DNA of 64,000 nucleotides from JBCCBV01 sp039033855 (GCA_039033855.1 JBCCBV010000017.1:1-64000), one strand, 5' to 3'; shown: positions 7,398 to 16,063, counted from the stretch's first letter. The notes: generated from the letters alone by a model not told the origin. A program made the numbers and translations.

Positions 7398-9659
7398 TCA
7401 GCCCACGTCGATCAATCCTTCCGCGTGCGACTGTTGCCGGGCCAGGAGCTTGCTCAGCAGCGCGTGCTCGGGCAGCGTGAGGTCCGGGTCGTGGCGGGTG
7501 ATCGCCTCCGCGGCCCGGCCGGCGGCCAAGAGCAACTCCATGTCGTCGGGCAGCTTGGCCACCACCAGCGGCGAGGCGCCGCTCTGCTTGGCACCGAAAA
7601 ACTCGCCCGCGCCGCGGATCGCCAGGTCCATCTCGGCGAGCTTGAAGCCGTCGCGCGTGCCGGCGATAGCGGCCAGCCGTTTCTTGGCGTCGTCGGTCTT
7701 GGCCTCGGCAATCAGCACGCACAGTGGCTTGCCCGGGCTCGGGCCACGGCCGATCCGCCCGCGCAGCTGGTGGAGCTGGGCCAGGCCGAAGCGGTCGGCG
7801 TCTTCGATGCACATCAGCGACGCTTCGGGCACGTCCACGCCCACTTCGATGACCGTGGTGGCGACCAGCACCGGCGCCTGGCCGGATCGGAAGCGGTCCA
7901 TCGCGCGCGACCGCTGGTCTGAGGGCATCCGGCCGTGCGCGAGCTCGACCTCCACGTCGTGGAACCAGCGTTCGCGCAGCTCTTGTTGCAACTCGACCAC
8001 GCCCCGGGCGCCGGCGAACGGGCTGGGCGAGCCGTCCGAAGACGCCTCGGCCCCGCCATCGACGGTGGGCGCCACGACGAACAGCCGCTCGCCCTGCTGC
8101 ACACGGCCGCGGAGGTAGCGGTAGGCCTCTTCACGACGCGGCGGTTCGAGTACCCGGGTTTCGATGGGCGTGCGCCCGCCCGGCGCCTGGCGGAGCGTGG
8201 AGACGTCCAGGTCGCCAAACGCCGTGAGCGCCAGCGTGCGGGGGATCGGCGTGGCGGTCATGACCAGGGTGTGCGGCGCAGGTTCGCGCGGGTCGGGTTC
8301 GGCCTTGGACGTTTGCGATGCGCCGGCCTGGGCGAAGGGCAGCGCACCCGGCGGCCCGTCCCCAGGCACGGGGTCGTGGCGACGCAGCGCCGCGCGCTGT
8401 TCGACGCCGAAGCGGTGCTGCTCGTCGATGACCACGAGCGCCAGGTTGCGGAAGCGCAGCGCATCGCTCAAGAGCGCCTGCGTGCCGACCACGACCTGGA
8501 TGCTGCCGTTGGCCAAGGCGTCGAGGATTCGGCTGCGCGCGGACGACCCCGACGGGGCGCGGTCGGCGGTTAGTGGTTCGCAGCGCACGCCGGCCTTTTC
8601 GAGCCAGGGCGACAGCGCCGCGTAGTGCTGCTCGGCCAGGACCTCGGTCGGGGCGAGCATCGCCGACTGCGCGCCGTGCCGGGCCGCCAGCAGCATGGCG
8701 CACAGCGCCACGGCGGTCTTGCCCGAGCCGACGTCGCCTTGCAGCAGTCGGTTCATGGGGCGCTGGCGCGACAAGTCGCCGGCGACGTCGCGCAGCGCGG
8801 CTTGCTGGTCGTCGGTCAGGGTGAACGGCAGCACCGACGTGGCGTGCGCGAGCGCCGCGTCGTCGTTCGAGAACGCCGGGGCGCGCAGGCTGCGGTCGAC
8901 GAACAGCCGCCTCCGGGCGACGCCGAGTTGGAGCAGCAGCAACTCGTTGAACGCCAGCCGTCGTTTGCCCGCAGCCGCGTCGTCGAGTGTTTCGGGGTGG
9001 TGCAGCGCTTCGAAAGCGTCGGCCAGCGTGGGCAGCGCGAAGTCGGTGCGCACGTTGGCGGGCAACGGGTCTTCCAGCGACGGCAGCACCGCGGGCAGGG
9101 CGGCGTCGACCAGCGCTTCGATCTGGTCGGAGCGCAGCCCTTCGCCGGCCGGGTAGATGGGCCGGAGGCGCGCTTCGCGCAAGGCTTCGTCCGGTTGCGC
9201 TTTGTCTTCCGCGTCATCGACGGCGTCGGCTTGCGGCAGGTGCTCGAAGACCGGGTTGGCCATTTGGAGGTAGCCGTTCCAGGGCTTGGCCTTGCCGGTG
9301 ACGCGGAGTCGGTCGCCGGGTTGGATGCGGTCGCGCAGGCGGGGCTGGTTGAACCAGACCAGCGCCAGTCCGCGTTCGCCGTCGTCGAGCGTGGCCTCGA
9401 ACCGACCTTTGCGGGCCCGGGGGTGCCCGGCCCAGCGGGTGGCGGCGATGGTTCCGCGGGCCGAGCCCACGGCGTCGGGCACCAGGTCGCGGATGGCGGT
9501 TTCGGCCTCGTGCTTTTCGTAGCGGAGCGGGACGCGCTTGAGCAGGCCGCCGACGGTCCACAGGCCGTGCTTGGCCAGGGTCTGGGCGCGGCGGGGCCCC
9601 ACGCCCGGCAGGGCGGTCAGCGGGTCGCCCGGGTGCAGCGTGCCAGCGGCTTGGCCCAT
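7398..9659 (-). CDS. recG: ATP-dependent DNA helicase RecG
   Basis: The 753-residue protein remodels stalled replication forks and branched recombination intermediates. The N-terminal wedge/OB region begins with LTALPGVGPRRAQTL. The helicase domain has Walker A GDVGSGKT (near 306), the DEQH box in VIDEQHRFG (near 411) and TATPIPRTL. The C-terminal TRG-like segment contains LRGRIGR. Length and motif order are normal for the family. The ATG at 9659 has TAAACT ending exactly 6 nt upstream on the minus strand. It is convergent with pcrA and divergent from coaD. Confidence 0.95.
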   Translation of the reverse strand: MGQAAGTLHPGDPLTALPGVGPRRAQTLAKHGLWTVGGLLKRVPLRYEKHEAETAIRDLVPDAVGSARGTIAATRWAGHPRARKGRFEATLDDGERGLALVWFNQPRLRDRIQPGDRLRVTGKAKPWNGYLQMANPVFEHLPQADAVDDAEDKAQPDEALREARLRPIYPAGEGLRSDQIEALVDAALPAVLPSLEDPLPANVRTDFALPTLADAFEALHHPETLDDAAAGKRRLAFNELLLLQLGVARRRLFVDRSLRAPAFSNDDAALAHATSVLPFTLTDDQQAALRDVAGDLSRQRPMNRLLQGDVGSGKTAVALCAMLLAARHGAQSAMLAPTEVLAEQHYAALSPWLEKAGVRCEPLTADRAPSGSSARSRILDALANGSIQVVVGTQALLSDALRFRNLALVVIDEQHRFGVEQRAALRRHDPVPGDGPPGALPFAQAGASQTSKAEPDPREPAPHTLVMTATPIPRTLALTAFGDLDVSTLRQAPGGRTPIETRVLEPPRREEAYRYLRGRVQQGERLFVVAPTVDGGAEASSDGSPSPFAGARGVVELQQELRERWFHDVEVELAHGRMPSDQRSRAMDRFRSGQAPVLVATTVIEVGVDVPEASLMCIEDADRFGLAQLHQLRGRIGRGPSPGKPLCVLIAEAKTDDAKKRLAAIAGTRDGFKLAEMDLAIRGAGEFFGAKQSGASPLVVAKLPDDMELLLAAGRAAEAITRHDPDLTLPEHALLSKLLARQQSHAEGLIDVG

Positions 9660-9665
9660 CGTGCG

Positions 9666-9671
9666 AGTTTA
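9666..9671 (-). promoter_or_regulatory. -10 hexamer of a putative leaderless recG promoter
   Basis: On the minus strand TAAACT ends 6 nt before the recG ATG, and no ribosome binding site is visible between them. Confidence 0.55.
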
Positions 9672-9710
9672 CGAAGGCTCGCGCTGTCGTTCGAAAAAGG
9701 CCGGCGCAAG

Positions 9711-9730
9711 AAAAAGGCCCCGCTGCGGGG
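9711..9730 (-). terminator. Minus-strand intrinsic terminator without an assigned gene
   Basis: Read on the minus strand, CCCCG-CAG-CGGGG is followed by CC and five T. It lies upstream of the recG promoter, so it would stop a transcript that enters from the coaD side, yet no minus-strand protein gene lies there. Confidence 0.5.
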
Positions 9731-9772
9731 AGGCGTCCGCAACGAGGCCCGATCCAGGGCGAGGAAGATGTC

Positions 9773-9820
9773 GCGAGCGGCGGGCCGGCCGCTTGTTTGG
9801 GCCGGCCCCGCGTCGCTCGC
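9773..9820. other. Strong hairpin in the recG-coaD spacer; candidate structured RNA
   Basis: The 302-bp spacer (9660-9961) contains a nested inverted repeat. The outer arms are GCGAGCG (9773-9779) and CGCTCGC (9814-9820); the inner arms are GGGCCGGCC (9782-9790) and GGCCGGCCC (9800-9808), with a loop of about 9 nt. Some 40 bases further along the minus strand lies the terminator at 9711-9730. The pair could form a small minus-strand RNA of roughly 110-150 nt. Confidence 0.45.
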
Positions 9821-9927
9821 AAGACCAGTGTTGGATTCAGCGGCGGCCCGGGCCACGGCAACGCGCGGATTCACGGGCTTGCCGCGCCCCTTGCGCCCGC
9901 CTGGCGGTGCTGGGCAAGCCCTGCCGG

Positions 9928-9955
9928 TTGCGCGGCCCGTGGGCGTCCATATACT
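9928..9955 (+). promoter_or_regulatory. coaD promoter, TTGCGC-16-TATACT, leaderless
   Basis: TTGCGC (9928-9933) and TATACT (9950-9955) are separated by 16 nt. The -10 ends 6 nt before the coaD ATG. This is the best-formed promoter of the leaderless group. Confidence 0.65.
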
Positions 9956-9961
9956 CGGGCG

Positions 9962-10525
9962 ATGGCGGACCCGACCGGCATCTCAGGACCCAAGCTGGCG
10001 GTGTTCCCCGGCACGTTCGACCCGATCACCAACGGCCACCTGGACATCATCCGGCGTGGCCAGGGCCTGTTCGACCGCGTCGTCGTCGCCATCGGGCGGA
10101 ACCCCGCCAAGGTGGAGATGTTCACGCTCGAAGAACGGCAGGAGCTCATCGCCCGGCTGGTGGCCGACGAGTGCGGGCCCAACGTCGAGGTGGCCACCTA
10201 CGAAGGGCTGACGGTCGACTTCGTGCGGTCCATCGGTGCCACGGCCATCCTGCGCGGGCTGCGCAACGTGACCGACCTGAACTTCGAGTTTCAGATCGCG
10301 CTCACCAACCGCGCTATCGCGGGCATCGAAACGGCGTTCGTGATGTCGGGTGAGAGCTACGGCTTCACCAGTTCGACGCTCATCCGTCAGATCGCGGCCG
10401 GGGGCGCGCTCGACCGCTTGGGTGCGCTGCTGCCGGAGATCGTGATCGAACGCCTTCAGGCCAAGAAAAAAGAGCACGGCGGCCGTCTGCCCTGGCTGCA
10501 CGTGGACCACCTTAAGGCCGAGTGA
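9962..10525 (+). CDS. coaD: Phosphopantetheine adenylyltransferase
   Basis: The 187-residue enzyme transfers AMP from ATP to 4'-phosphopantetheine, giving dephospho-CoA in coenzyme A synthesis. Diagnostic features are AVFPGTFDPITNGHLDII near the N-terminus (nucleotidyltransferase T/H-x-G-H motif), ILRGLRNVTDLNFE in the middle, and TSSTLIRQI near the end. Length matches the family apart from an eight-residue N-terminal extension and a Lys-rich C-terminal tail. The ATG at 9962 is fixed by the TATACT 6 nt upstream. The next gene begins 43 nt downstream and is probably cotranscribed. Confidence 0.95.
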   Translation: MADPTGISGPKLAVFPGTFDPITNGHLDIIRRGQGLFDRVVVAIGRNPAKVEMFTLEERQELIARLVADECGPNVEVATYEGLTVDFVRSIGATAILRGLRNVTDLNFEFQIALTNRAIAGIETAFVMSGESYGFTSSTLIRQIAAGGALDRLGALLPEIVIERLQAKKKEHGGRLPWLHVDHLKAE

Positions 10526-10568
10526 GCCCGGACCCGCCCGTCCGCCCCGCCTGGAGAAAGCCCAACGC

Positions 10569-11276
10569 ATGGACTACCGCATCGTCAGCATCGGAGCGCT
10601 CAGCCGTCACGAGCTCTGGGACCGCCCCCGGCCGGTGGGCACGCCGCACGCCACGACCACGTTGATCCGCTCGGGCGACAAGACCATTTTGGTCGACCCC
10701 GGCTTGCCGGCGCAAGCGGTCGTCGCACGTCTGGGTGAGCGTGCAGGCCTGACGCCGGACGACATCACCGACGTGTTCCTCACGTGTTTCCGGCCGGCGC
10801 ACCGGGGCGGGGTGTCGGCGTTTGGGGCGGCGCGGTGGTGGGTGTCCGAAGCCGAGCGCGAGTTCGTCGGCCGTGCGCTGGTGGGGCAGTTCGAGTCGAT
10901 CCCCGAAGACGCCGCGGAAGAGCGCGAGATGCTGCGGTCGGAAATCGCGCTGCTGCAGAAGTTCAAGCCGGCGCCGGACAAGCTGGCCGAGCGTGTCGAC
11001 CTGTTCCCGCTGCCGGGGTATTCGCCGGGCACGGCCGGGCTGTTGCTGCTCGACGTCAGCCGGACCACGCTGCTCGCGGGCGACGCGGTGGCGACCAGCG
11101 AACACCTTGAGCGCGGCAGGGTGTTGCGGGGCGCTTACGACGCCGAGCAAGCCAAAGACGCGCTGTCGGAAGCGATCGAGATCGCCGACGCGATCATCCC
11201 CGGCCACGACAACGTGCTGCTTAACCCCACGCGGTCGGGCGGCCCGGCGATGGGGGCTGGGGTGAGCTTTGCTTAG
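10569..11276 (+). CDS. Metallo-beta-lactamase-fold protein with degenerate metal site
   Basis: The 235-residue protein has the MBL fold outline: TTTLIRSGDKTILVDPGLP, then PGYSPGTAGLLLLD, LLAGDAVAT and IIPGHDN. The first metal motif H-x-H-x-D-H is replaced by F-R-P-A-H-R (in LTCFRPAHRGG), and the usual PGHTPG histidine is a tyrosine. Only the D of AGDAV and the H of PGHDN remain, so ordinary dinuclear hydrolase chemistry is unlikely. GGAGAAAG lies just before the ATG. The gene follows coaD and its stop overlaps the stop of tadA by 3 nt on the opposite strand. Confidence 0.78.
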   Translation: MDYRIVSIGALSRHELWDRPRPVGTPHATTTLIRSGDKTILVDPGLPAQAVVARLGERAGLTPDDITDVFLTCFRPAHRGGVSAFGAARWWVSEAEREFVGRALVGQFESIPEDAAEEREMLRSEIALLQKFKPAPDKLAERVDLFPLPGYSPGTAGLLLLDVSRTTLLAGDAVATSEHLERGRVLRGAYDAEQAKDALSEAIEIADAIIPGHDNVLLNPTRSGGPAMGAGVSFA

Positions 11277-11749
11277 TCAGAAGCGGGCCGGCGGCGCGCC
11301 TGAAAAAAGTCGCGGAGCACCTGCCCGCAGGGCTCGGCAAGGACGCCGGCTCGGATCGACATGCGGTGGGTGAAGCGTGGGTCGTCGCACAGGTGGGCGA
11401 GCGAGCGCACGCAGCCCATCTTGGGGTCGGTGGCGCCGTAGACCAGTTCGTCGATCCGGGCCTGGACCAGGGCGCCGGCGCACATCGGGCAGGGTTCGAG
11501 GGTCACGGCCAGGCCGTAACCTTCGAGTCGCCAAAGCCCGCGGCGTTGTGCTGCGTCGCGCAGGGCCAAGACTTCGGCGTGGGCGGTGGGGTCGGCGTCG
11601 GCCTCGCGGCGGTTTCCGGCCTCTGCGACAATCTCGCCGGTGTCGATCCGGTAGACCACCGCGCCGACCGGGACTTCGCCCTGCTCGGCGGCTTGTCGCG
11701 CCAGCGCGAGCGCCCGGGTCATGCGTTGGGTGTCGGCGTCGTCCGGCAT
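11273..11749 (-). CDS. tadA: tRNA adenosine(34) deaminase
   Basis: The 158-residue zinc deaminase converts A34 to inosine in the tRNA-Arg anticodon. The zinc and catalytic residues are present: HAEV (His57, Glu59) and PCPMC (Cys87, Cys90), with the Arg-rich C-terminus normal for TadA. The ATG at 11749 is preferred because TACACT ends 6 nt upstream on the minus strand; earlier in-frame codons would read through the divergent glycerate kinase gene. Confidence 0.93.
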   Translation of the reverse strand: MPDDADTQRMTRALALARQAAEQGEVPVGAVVYRIDTGEIVAEAGNRREADADPTAHAEVLALRDAAQRRGLWRLEGYGLAVTLEPCPMCAGALVQARIDELVYGATDPKMGCVRSLAHLCDDPRFTHRMSIRAGVLAEPCGQVLRDFFQARRRPASD

Positions 11750-11755
11750 CGACTG

Positions 11756-11761
11756 AGTGTA
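11756..11761 (-). promoter_or_regulatory. -10 hexamer of a putative leaderless tadA promoter
   Basis: TACACT on the minus strand ends 6 nt before the tadA ATG. It lies in the 22-bp gap to the divergent glycerate kinase gene, so the two promoters must overlap. Confidence 0.55.
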
Positions 11762-11771
11762 AAGGCACGTG

Positions 11772-12971
11772 ATGCGGCTCTTGCTAGCCCCCGACAGCCT
11801 GAAAGAATCGCTCACGGCCGAGCAGGCGGTGTGCGCGATGCAACGCGGCGCCGAGGCCGCGGGGCGAGACGAACTCGAACTCGACCCCTGCCCGCTGAGC
11901 GACGGGGGCGAAGGGTTTGTGGCGGCGCTGTCGGCAGCGCTGCCATCCATGCGGATCGCGCGCATCCAGACCCGTGGGCCCGACCCGCAAGACCCGGCCC
12001 CGCAGGCGGTGTCGCTGGGCGTGCTCGATGACGAAGACCGCACGGGCGCATCGGGCGCGACGGTGTTTGTGGAAATGGCCCAGTCGGCGGGGTTGTGGCA
12101 GGTCCCCAAAGACCGCCGAGACCCCGAACGGCTGACGACCTACGGCGTCGGTCAAGCGATTGCCGCGGCGCTCGACCACGACCCCCCACGCATCGTCCTT
12201 GGCGTCGGCGGCAGCGCCACCGTTGACGGCGGGGCGGGCATGGTGCAGGCCCTCGGCGGGGCGTTCTTCCGACGCGACGGGCCGATCGACCCGCCGATCG
12301 TGGGCGGTCAACTGCCCGACCTGGAGCGCGTCGACTTGTCGGGGTTGGATGCGCGGCTCCAAGGCGTGCGGCTGGAAGTTTGGTGCGATGTCGACAACCC
12401 GCTGGTGGGCGAGCGTGGCGCGGCCCGGGTGTTCGGCCCGCAGAAGGGCGCCGGGCCGGAAGCCGTTGAGCGGTTGGACCTCGGCCTGACGAACCTCGCG
12501 CGGTGTGTTGAGCGTGATTGTGGCAAAGCGGTCGCCGACGTGCCCGGCGGCGGCGCGGCGGGGGGCATTTCGGCCGGGGCCGTGGGCATGCTCGGCGCCG
12601 AGATCGTCCCCGGCTCGGCGGCGCTGCTCGACGCGGTCGGATTCGATGCGCGGGCGGCCCGGGCCGACCTTGTGCTTACGGGCGAGGGGTCGCTCGATGC
12701 GCAGTCCGAGCACGGGAAGCTGGTGAGCGAGTTGGCTCGGCGGTGCCGGGGGCTCGGCCGGCCGGTGGTGGTGTTGGCCGGTCGGTTAGAGGCCGAAACG
12801 GTGCTGTTGGAGCGGCTTGGGGTGGCCGGCGTGGTGGAACTGGGGGCGGGGCTGTCGCTCGAAGACGCCATTGCCGCGGCGCCCGAGCGGATGGACCGGG
12901 CCGTGCGCCGGGTGGTGCGGGCCTGGCCGTCGCCTGCCCCGGGCTGCCGGGCGATATGCTGGTCGTCATGA
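11772..12971 (+). CDS. Glycerate kinase (GarK/GlxK family)
   Basis: The 399-residue enzyme phosphorylates glycerate (in this family usually to 2-phosphoglycerate), feeding C3 acids into glycolysis. Family marks are LLLAPDSLKESLTAEQA at the N-terminus, PLSDGGEGF, GVGGSATVDGGAGM, and VLTGEGSLDAQS in the C-terminal half. The ATG at 11772 directly follows an in-frame GTG at 11769; either could be used. The stop overlaps the ATG of the next gene (ATGA), although that gene also has its own -10 hexamer inside this coding sequence. Confidence 0.9.
   Translation: MRLLLAPDSLKESLTAEQAVCAMQRGAEAAGRDELELDPCPLSDGGEGFVAALSAALPSMRIARIQTRGPDPQDPAPQAVSLGVLDDEDRTGASGATVFVEMAQSAGLWQVPKDRRDPERLTTYGVGQAIAAALDHDPPRIVLGVGGSATVDGGAGMVQALGGAFFRRDGPIDPPIVGGQLPDLERVDLSGLDARLQGVRLEVWCDVDNPLVGERGAARVFGPQKGAGPEAVERLDLGLTNLARCVERDCGKAVADVPGGGAAGGISAGAVGMLGAEIVPGSAALLDAVGFDARAARADLVLTGEGSLDAQSEHGKLVSELARRCRGLGRPVVVLAGRLEAETVLLERLGVAGVVELGAGLSLEDAIAAAPERMDRAVRRVVRAWPSPAPGCRAICWSS
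12955..12960 (+). promoter_or_regulatory. -10 hexamer of a putative leaderless promoter inside the kinase gene
   Basis: TATGCT ends 7 nt before the ATG at 12968. It would allow expression independent of the overlapping upstream gene. Confidence 0.4.
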
Positions 12972-14935
12972 AAACGTCCGGCATCGCGTTGATCTTGGGG
13001 CTGATCCTGGCCGTGCTCGTGGGGGCGCCGTTGGCGGGGCGGCTGCTGGTGGAACGGCCAGGCGACGCCGCCGAGCAGCTGGTTGTCGTCACGCCGCACA
13101 ACGAACAGATCCGTTACGAAATGGCCCGGGGCTTCAACCTTTGGCGGAAGTCGCAGGGCCTCGAAGCCGTACGGTTCGACTGGCGCGTGGGCAGCGGCAC
13201 CAGCGACCTGCGTACCGGCGTGATCAGCCAATTCCATCGGCAGGCCAAACGCGGTCTGGTGCACGAGGGGATCGGCGTTGACCTGTTCTTCGGCGGCGGC
13301 ACCTACGAGCATGGCGACAAGCTCATCAACGCCGAGTTCGAGCTGAGCGCAGCGTGGGCCGCGCCGTCCACCAGCGGGCCGGCCGTGCGTCTTGGGCAAG
13401 ACAACGGCGCCGGCCTGGTGATCCCCTCGCGCAGCGCGTTGCGGATCGAGCTGCTTGCGCAAGCCCCTGCGCCCGCGTCGGCCGAGGTCGTGGTCGATGT
13501 CGCGCGCCCGCAACCCGACGCCGAGCCACAGACCCTGCCGGACGTGCCCACGGTGAAGCTCGACGCGGCCGAGTCGGTGGTGGTGCACGGCCTGTCCATG
13601 TCGCTTGCGTCCGAACCCGCAGAACAAGGGCAAGCGTCGCGACTGGTATTGACCTTACGCAACGACAACGTCGAGCGGTTTGTCGCCCGCGGGGTGCGTG
13701 TGCAAGGCTGGCCCGGGTTTGTCGAAGCGGGCCGGCCGGCGGTTGATCTGTTGATGGCCGTCTCGGCGCCGCCGCCGGGCTTGTCGCTCGACGATCCGTT
13801 TTTCCAGACGGCGTTCCCCCAGGCCGAACTCGGGGGATCGCCTTTGTACGACCCGGAGTTGCGCTGGGTGGGCGTGGTGCTCTCGAGTTTCGGCGTGGTT
13901 TACAACGTGCACGCGTACGAGCGATTGGGCCTCGAGCCGCCCACGCGGTGGTCGGACCTGGCTCGGCCGGAGCTCAGCCACTGGGTGGCGCTGGCGAACC
14001 CGTCGCACTCGGGCTCGGTGCGTCAGGCGTACAACATTGCGCTGCAGCGGACGGGCTGGAACGACGGGTGGTGGACGCTCCGCCGGGCGTTTGCCAATGC
14101 GCGGTACTTCGCCACGAGCGCCACCAAGGTGCCGCTGGACGTATCGAAACGCGACGCGGCCGCCGGGCTTTGCATCGACTTCTACGGCCGTTTCCAAGCG
14201 TCCGATTCGCCGGGCCGGGTGGGCTACGTGGACCCGTGGGAGCCGACGCCGTCGGGCGGGCGGGCGTCGCTTACGTTTACCGAGGCCGACCCCATTTCGA
14301 TGCTGCGCGGCGCCCCGAACCGCGAGGTGGCCGGCCAGTTTGTCCGTTGGCTGATCTCGCAAGAAGGCCAGCTGGTCTGGCAGCTCAAGGCCGGCGCCGA
14401 GGGCGGGCCCGAGCAGTTCGAGCTCCGCCGACAACCGATCCGCAAAGACCTCTACGGGCCCGGTCAGGCGGCGTGGACCGATCGCGAGCTCGACGCGTTC
14501 GAGTCGGCCCGGGCGCTGCCCCAGGGCACGCCGAGCTACTTCGGGTCTGTGGCGGCGGTATCGAACGCTATGGCCATCGACATCCACCAAGAGCTGTCCT
14601 CGGCGTGGGAAGCCATCCTGGCCATGCGGGTTCGGGCCGAGCAAGACCCCGCGCTGGCGCCCACCCTGGCCGAGATGGAGCGCCTGTTCGACGCGATGCC
14701 CGAAGAACTCGTGCTCGACTGGCCCGACGACGACCTGGCCCAGCACTGGTTGGCCATCCAGAACAACCCCGCGCACCCGCGCCATCAAGAGGTGCTGGAC
14801 ACCCTCGCGGCGTTCAATACACGGCTGCGTGGCCTCGACGACGGCCCCGGCGGCTGGGAGCCGATGCGCCGCAAGTGGCGCGACCAGTTCTTCCGGCCGA
14901 ACTACCTGAAGATCGTCGAACTGGCCGGCGACTGA
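12968..14935 (+). CDS. Membrane-anchored extracellular solute-binding protein (family 1-like)
   Basis: This is a 655-residue protein with an N-terminal hydrophobic segment (about 5-24) and no lipobox. The two halves of a periplasmic-binding fold are recognisable: LVVVTPHNEQIRYEMARGF, then later WVGVVLSSFGVVYN, PTRWSDLARPEL and a segment with VPLDVSKRDAAAG resembling iron/spermidine-type binding proteins. An extra region of roughly 120 residues (about 155-275, Ala/Pro-rich then beta-rich) lies between. About 130 C-terminal residues beyond the fold contain acidic helices. No permease or ATPase gene is nearby, so its ligand and partner transporter are unknown. Confidence 0.75.
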   Translation: MKTSGIALILGLILAVLVGAPLAGRLLVERPGDAAEQLVVVTPHNEQIRYEMARGFNLWRKSQGLEAVRFDWRVGSGTSDLRTGVISQFHRQAKRGLVHEGIGVDLFFGGGTYEHGDKLINAEFELSAAWAAPSTSGPAVRLGQDNGAGLVIPSRSALRIELLAQAPAPASAEVVVDVARPQPDAEPQTLPDVPTVKLDAAESVVVHGLSMSLASEPAEQGQASRLVLTLRNDNVERFVARGVRVQGWPGFVEAGRPAVDLLMAVSAPPPGLSLDDPFFQTAFPQAELGGSPLYDPELRWVGVVLSSFGVVYNVHAYERLGLEPPTRWSDLARPELSHWVALANPSHSGSVRQAYNIALQRTGWNDGWWTLRRAFANARYFATSATKVPLDVSKRDAAAGLCIDFYGRFQASDSPGRVGYVDPWEPTPSGGRASLTFTEADPISMLRGAPNREVAGQFVRWLISQEGQLVWQLKAGAEGGPEQFELRRQPIRKDLYGPGQAAWTDRELDAFESARALPQGTPSYFGSVAAVSNAMAIDIHQELSSAWEAILAMRVRAEQDPALAPTLAEMERLFDAMPEELVLDWPDDDLAQHWLAIQNNPAHPRHQEVLDTLAAFNTRLRGLDDGPGGWEPMRRKWRDQFFRPNYLKIVELAGD

Positions 14936-14997
14936 CGGTTACAACGGCCACAACGGCTGGTCTCAAAGTCTCACGCGGAGTCTGCCGATAACGCATG

Positions 14998-15053
14998 CGG
15001 GCGCGGGTCGTCCGGCATCGCCGGCACGACCGCTCGTAGCGGCGCCCGTCTTT
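14998..15053 (+). terminator. Branched hairpin with short T tract downstream of the binding-protein gene
   Basis: CGGGCGC (14998-15004) pairs with GCGCCCG (15042-15048), enclosing a strong inner hairpin built on GGTCGT-CCGGC-ATC-GCCGG. TCTTT follows. It is a plausible terminator of the upstream gene, though the T tract is weak. Confidence 0.5.
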
Positions 15054-15077
15054 CGGACGCCGTGTCGAGACCCGCCT

Positions 15078-15923
15078 GTGATCGATCCGCTTTGGGTTTG
15101 GTTTGGCGTGGTGTGCGTGGCGTCGGCCGCGGGCTTTTGCGTCGGCCGGGTGGGTTCGCAACGCAGCCCGGCTTGGGCCCGCTGGTTGGCCGGGGGCGCG
15201 TCGTTCACGCTGGCGCTCTGGCTGGTGCTTCACCACCGCCCGGATGCAGCGCTGCGGCTGATGCCCGCGGCGTTGCTCAGCCGTATCGAGGGGGTCGCCG
15301 CGGCCCCGGCCTTCATGGTGCTTTGCGGGATCGCTTCGGCCCACGCCACGGCCCGCTGGCGCCGTCCGATGGTGCTGTCGGCGGCCGGCTTCGGGCTCGT
15401 CTACCTGGTGCGTGGCGGCTTGTGGATGATCCAACCCACCCCCGCGGCGGCCCTGGCCAACGCGGTATCGGTCGGCCCGGTGGTGCAAACTCAAGACTGG
15501 TCCTGCGTGCCCGCGTCGTGCGCTACGGCGCTCCACCTGCTTGGCGTGCCCACCAGCGAGGCCGAGATGGGCCGGCTCACCGGCGCCCGCCCGGGCGTAG
15601 GGTCGACCCTGGTCCGCGCGGTCGACGGCCTGGAGCGACGGCTCGACGGCCAACCCTTCCAGCCCCGCCTGGTCCGCCTGAACGACTCCGGCGACCTCCG
15701 CTACATCCCGGGCCCGGTGCTGACGGCCCTGCGGCTCGAGCCCGGCCAGCGGCACATGGTCGTGATCGTGGCCGCCGACCACGCCGGCGTACGGCTGGCC
15801 GACCCGTCCATCGGCCGGGCCATCATGGATTGGCCGGCGTTCGAGCAGGCCTTCGACGGCCAGGTGATCCTGTTCGACGGCGCCCCGGTCGACCCCGTGG
15901 CGGCGCTCGCGGCCACCTATTAA
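15078..15923 (+). CDS. Membrane protein with C39-like cysteine peptidase domain
   Basis: This is a 281-residue protein. Four hydrophobic segments (about 4-22, 36-52, 73-90, 98-116) precede a C-terminal papain-like domain. That domain carries QDWSCVPAS (Cys143), GQRHMVVI (His226) and LADPS (Asp242) in the order of the C39 bacteriocin-peptidase triad. It resembles the peptidase unit of ABC exporters but lacks the ATPase. The substrate is unknown; removal of double-glycine leader peptides is one possibility. The start codon is GTG at 15078, with no strong ribosome site. Confidence 0.78.
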   Translation: MIDPLWVWFGVVCVASAAGFCVGRVGSQRSPAWARWLAGGASFTLALWLVLHHRPDAALRLMPAALLSRIEGVAAAPAFMVLCGIASAHATARWRRPMVLSAAGFGLVYLVRGGLWMIQPTPAAALANAVSVGPVVQTQDWSCVPASCATALHLLGVPTSEAEMGRLTGARPGVGSTLVRAVDGLERRLDGQPFQPRLVRLNDSGDLRYIPGPVLTALRLEPGQRHMVVIVAADHAGVRLADPSIGRAIMDWPAFEQAFDGQVILFDGAPVDPVAALAATY

Positions 15924-16035
15924 ATTGACGCGCGCGGCCTGTCCCGGCCGAGCCCTTCGCCTCGATCTGACGCCTTCGACACCGCCGCCCGCCCGCCGGG
16001 CCAGCGCGGTTGGCCTTGGATTTTCCGGGCCCGCG

Positions 16036-16063
16036 TTGACCGCTCCACCGCTGCCATTAGAAT
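16036..16063 (+). promoter_or_regulatory. Sigma-70-type promoter of ppdK
   Basis: TTGACC (16036-16041), a 16-nt spacer and TAGAAT (16058-16063) form a well-shaped housekeeping promoter about 30 nt before the ATG. The leader contains GAGAAAGGGA as ribosome site, so this gene is leadered, unlike many neighbours. Confidence 0.65.

Noticed and set aside
11760..11765. TAAAGG as leaderless -10 of the glycerate kinase gene
   Set aside because: Spacing fits (6 nt) but the sixth base is not T and the site overlaps the tadA promoter; not counted among the 13.
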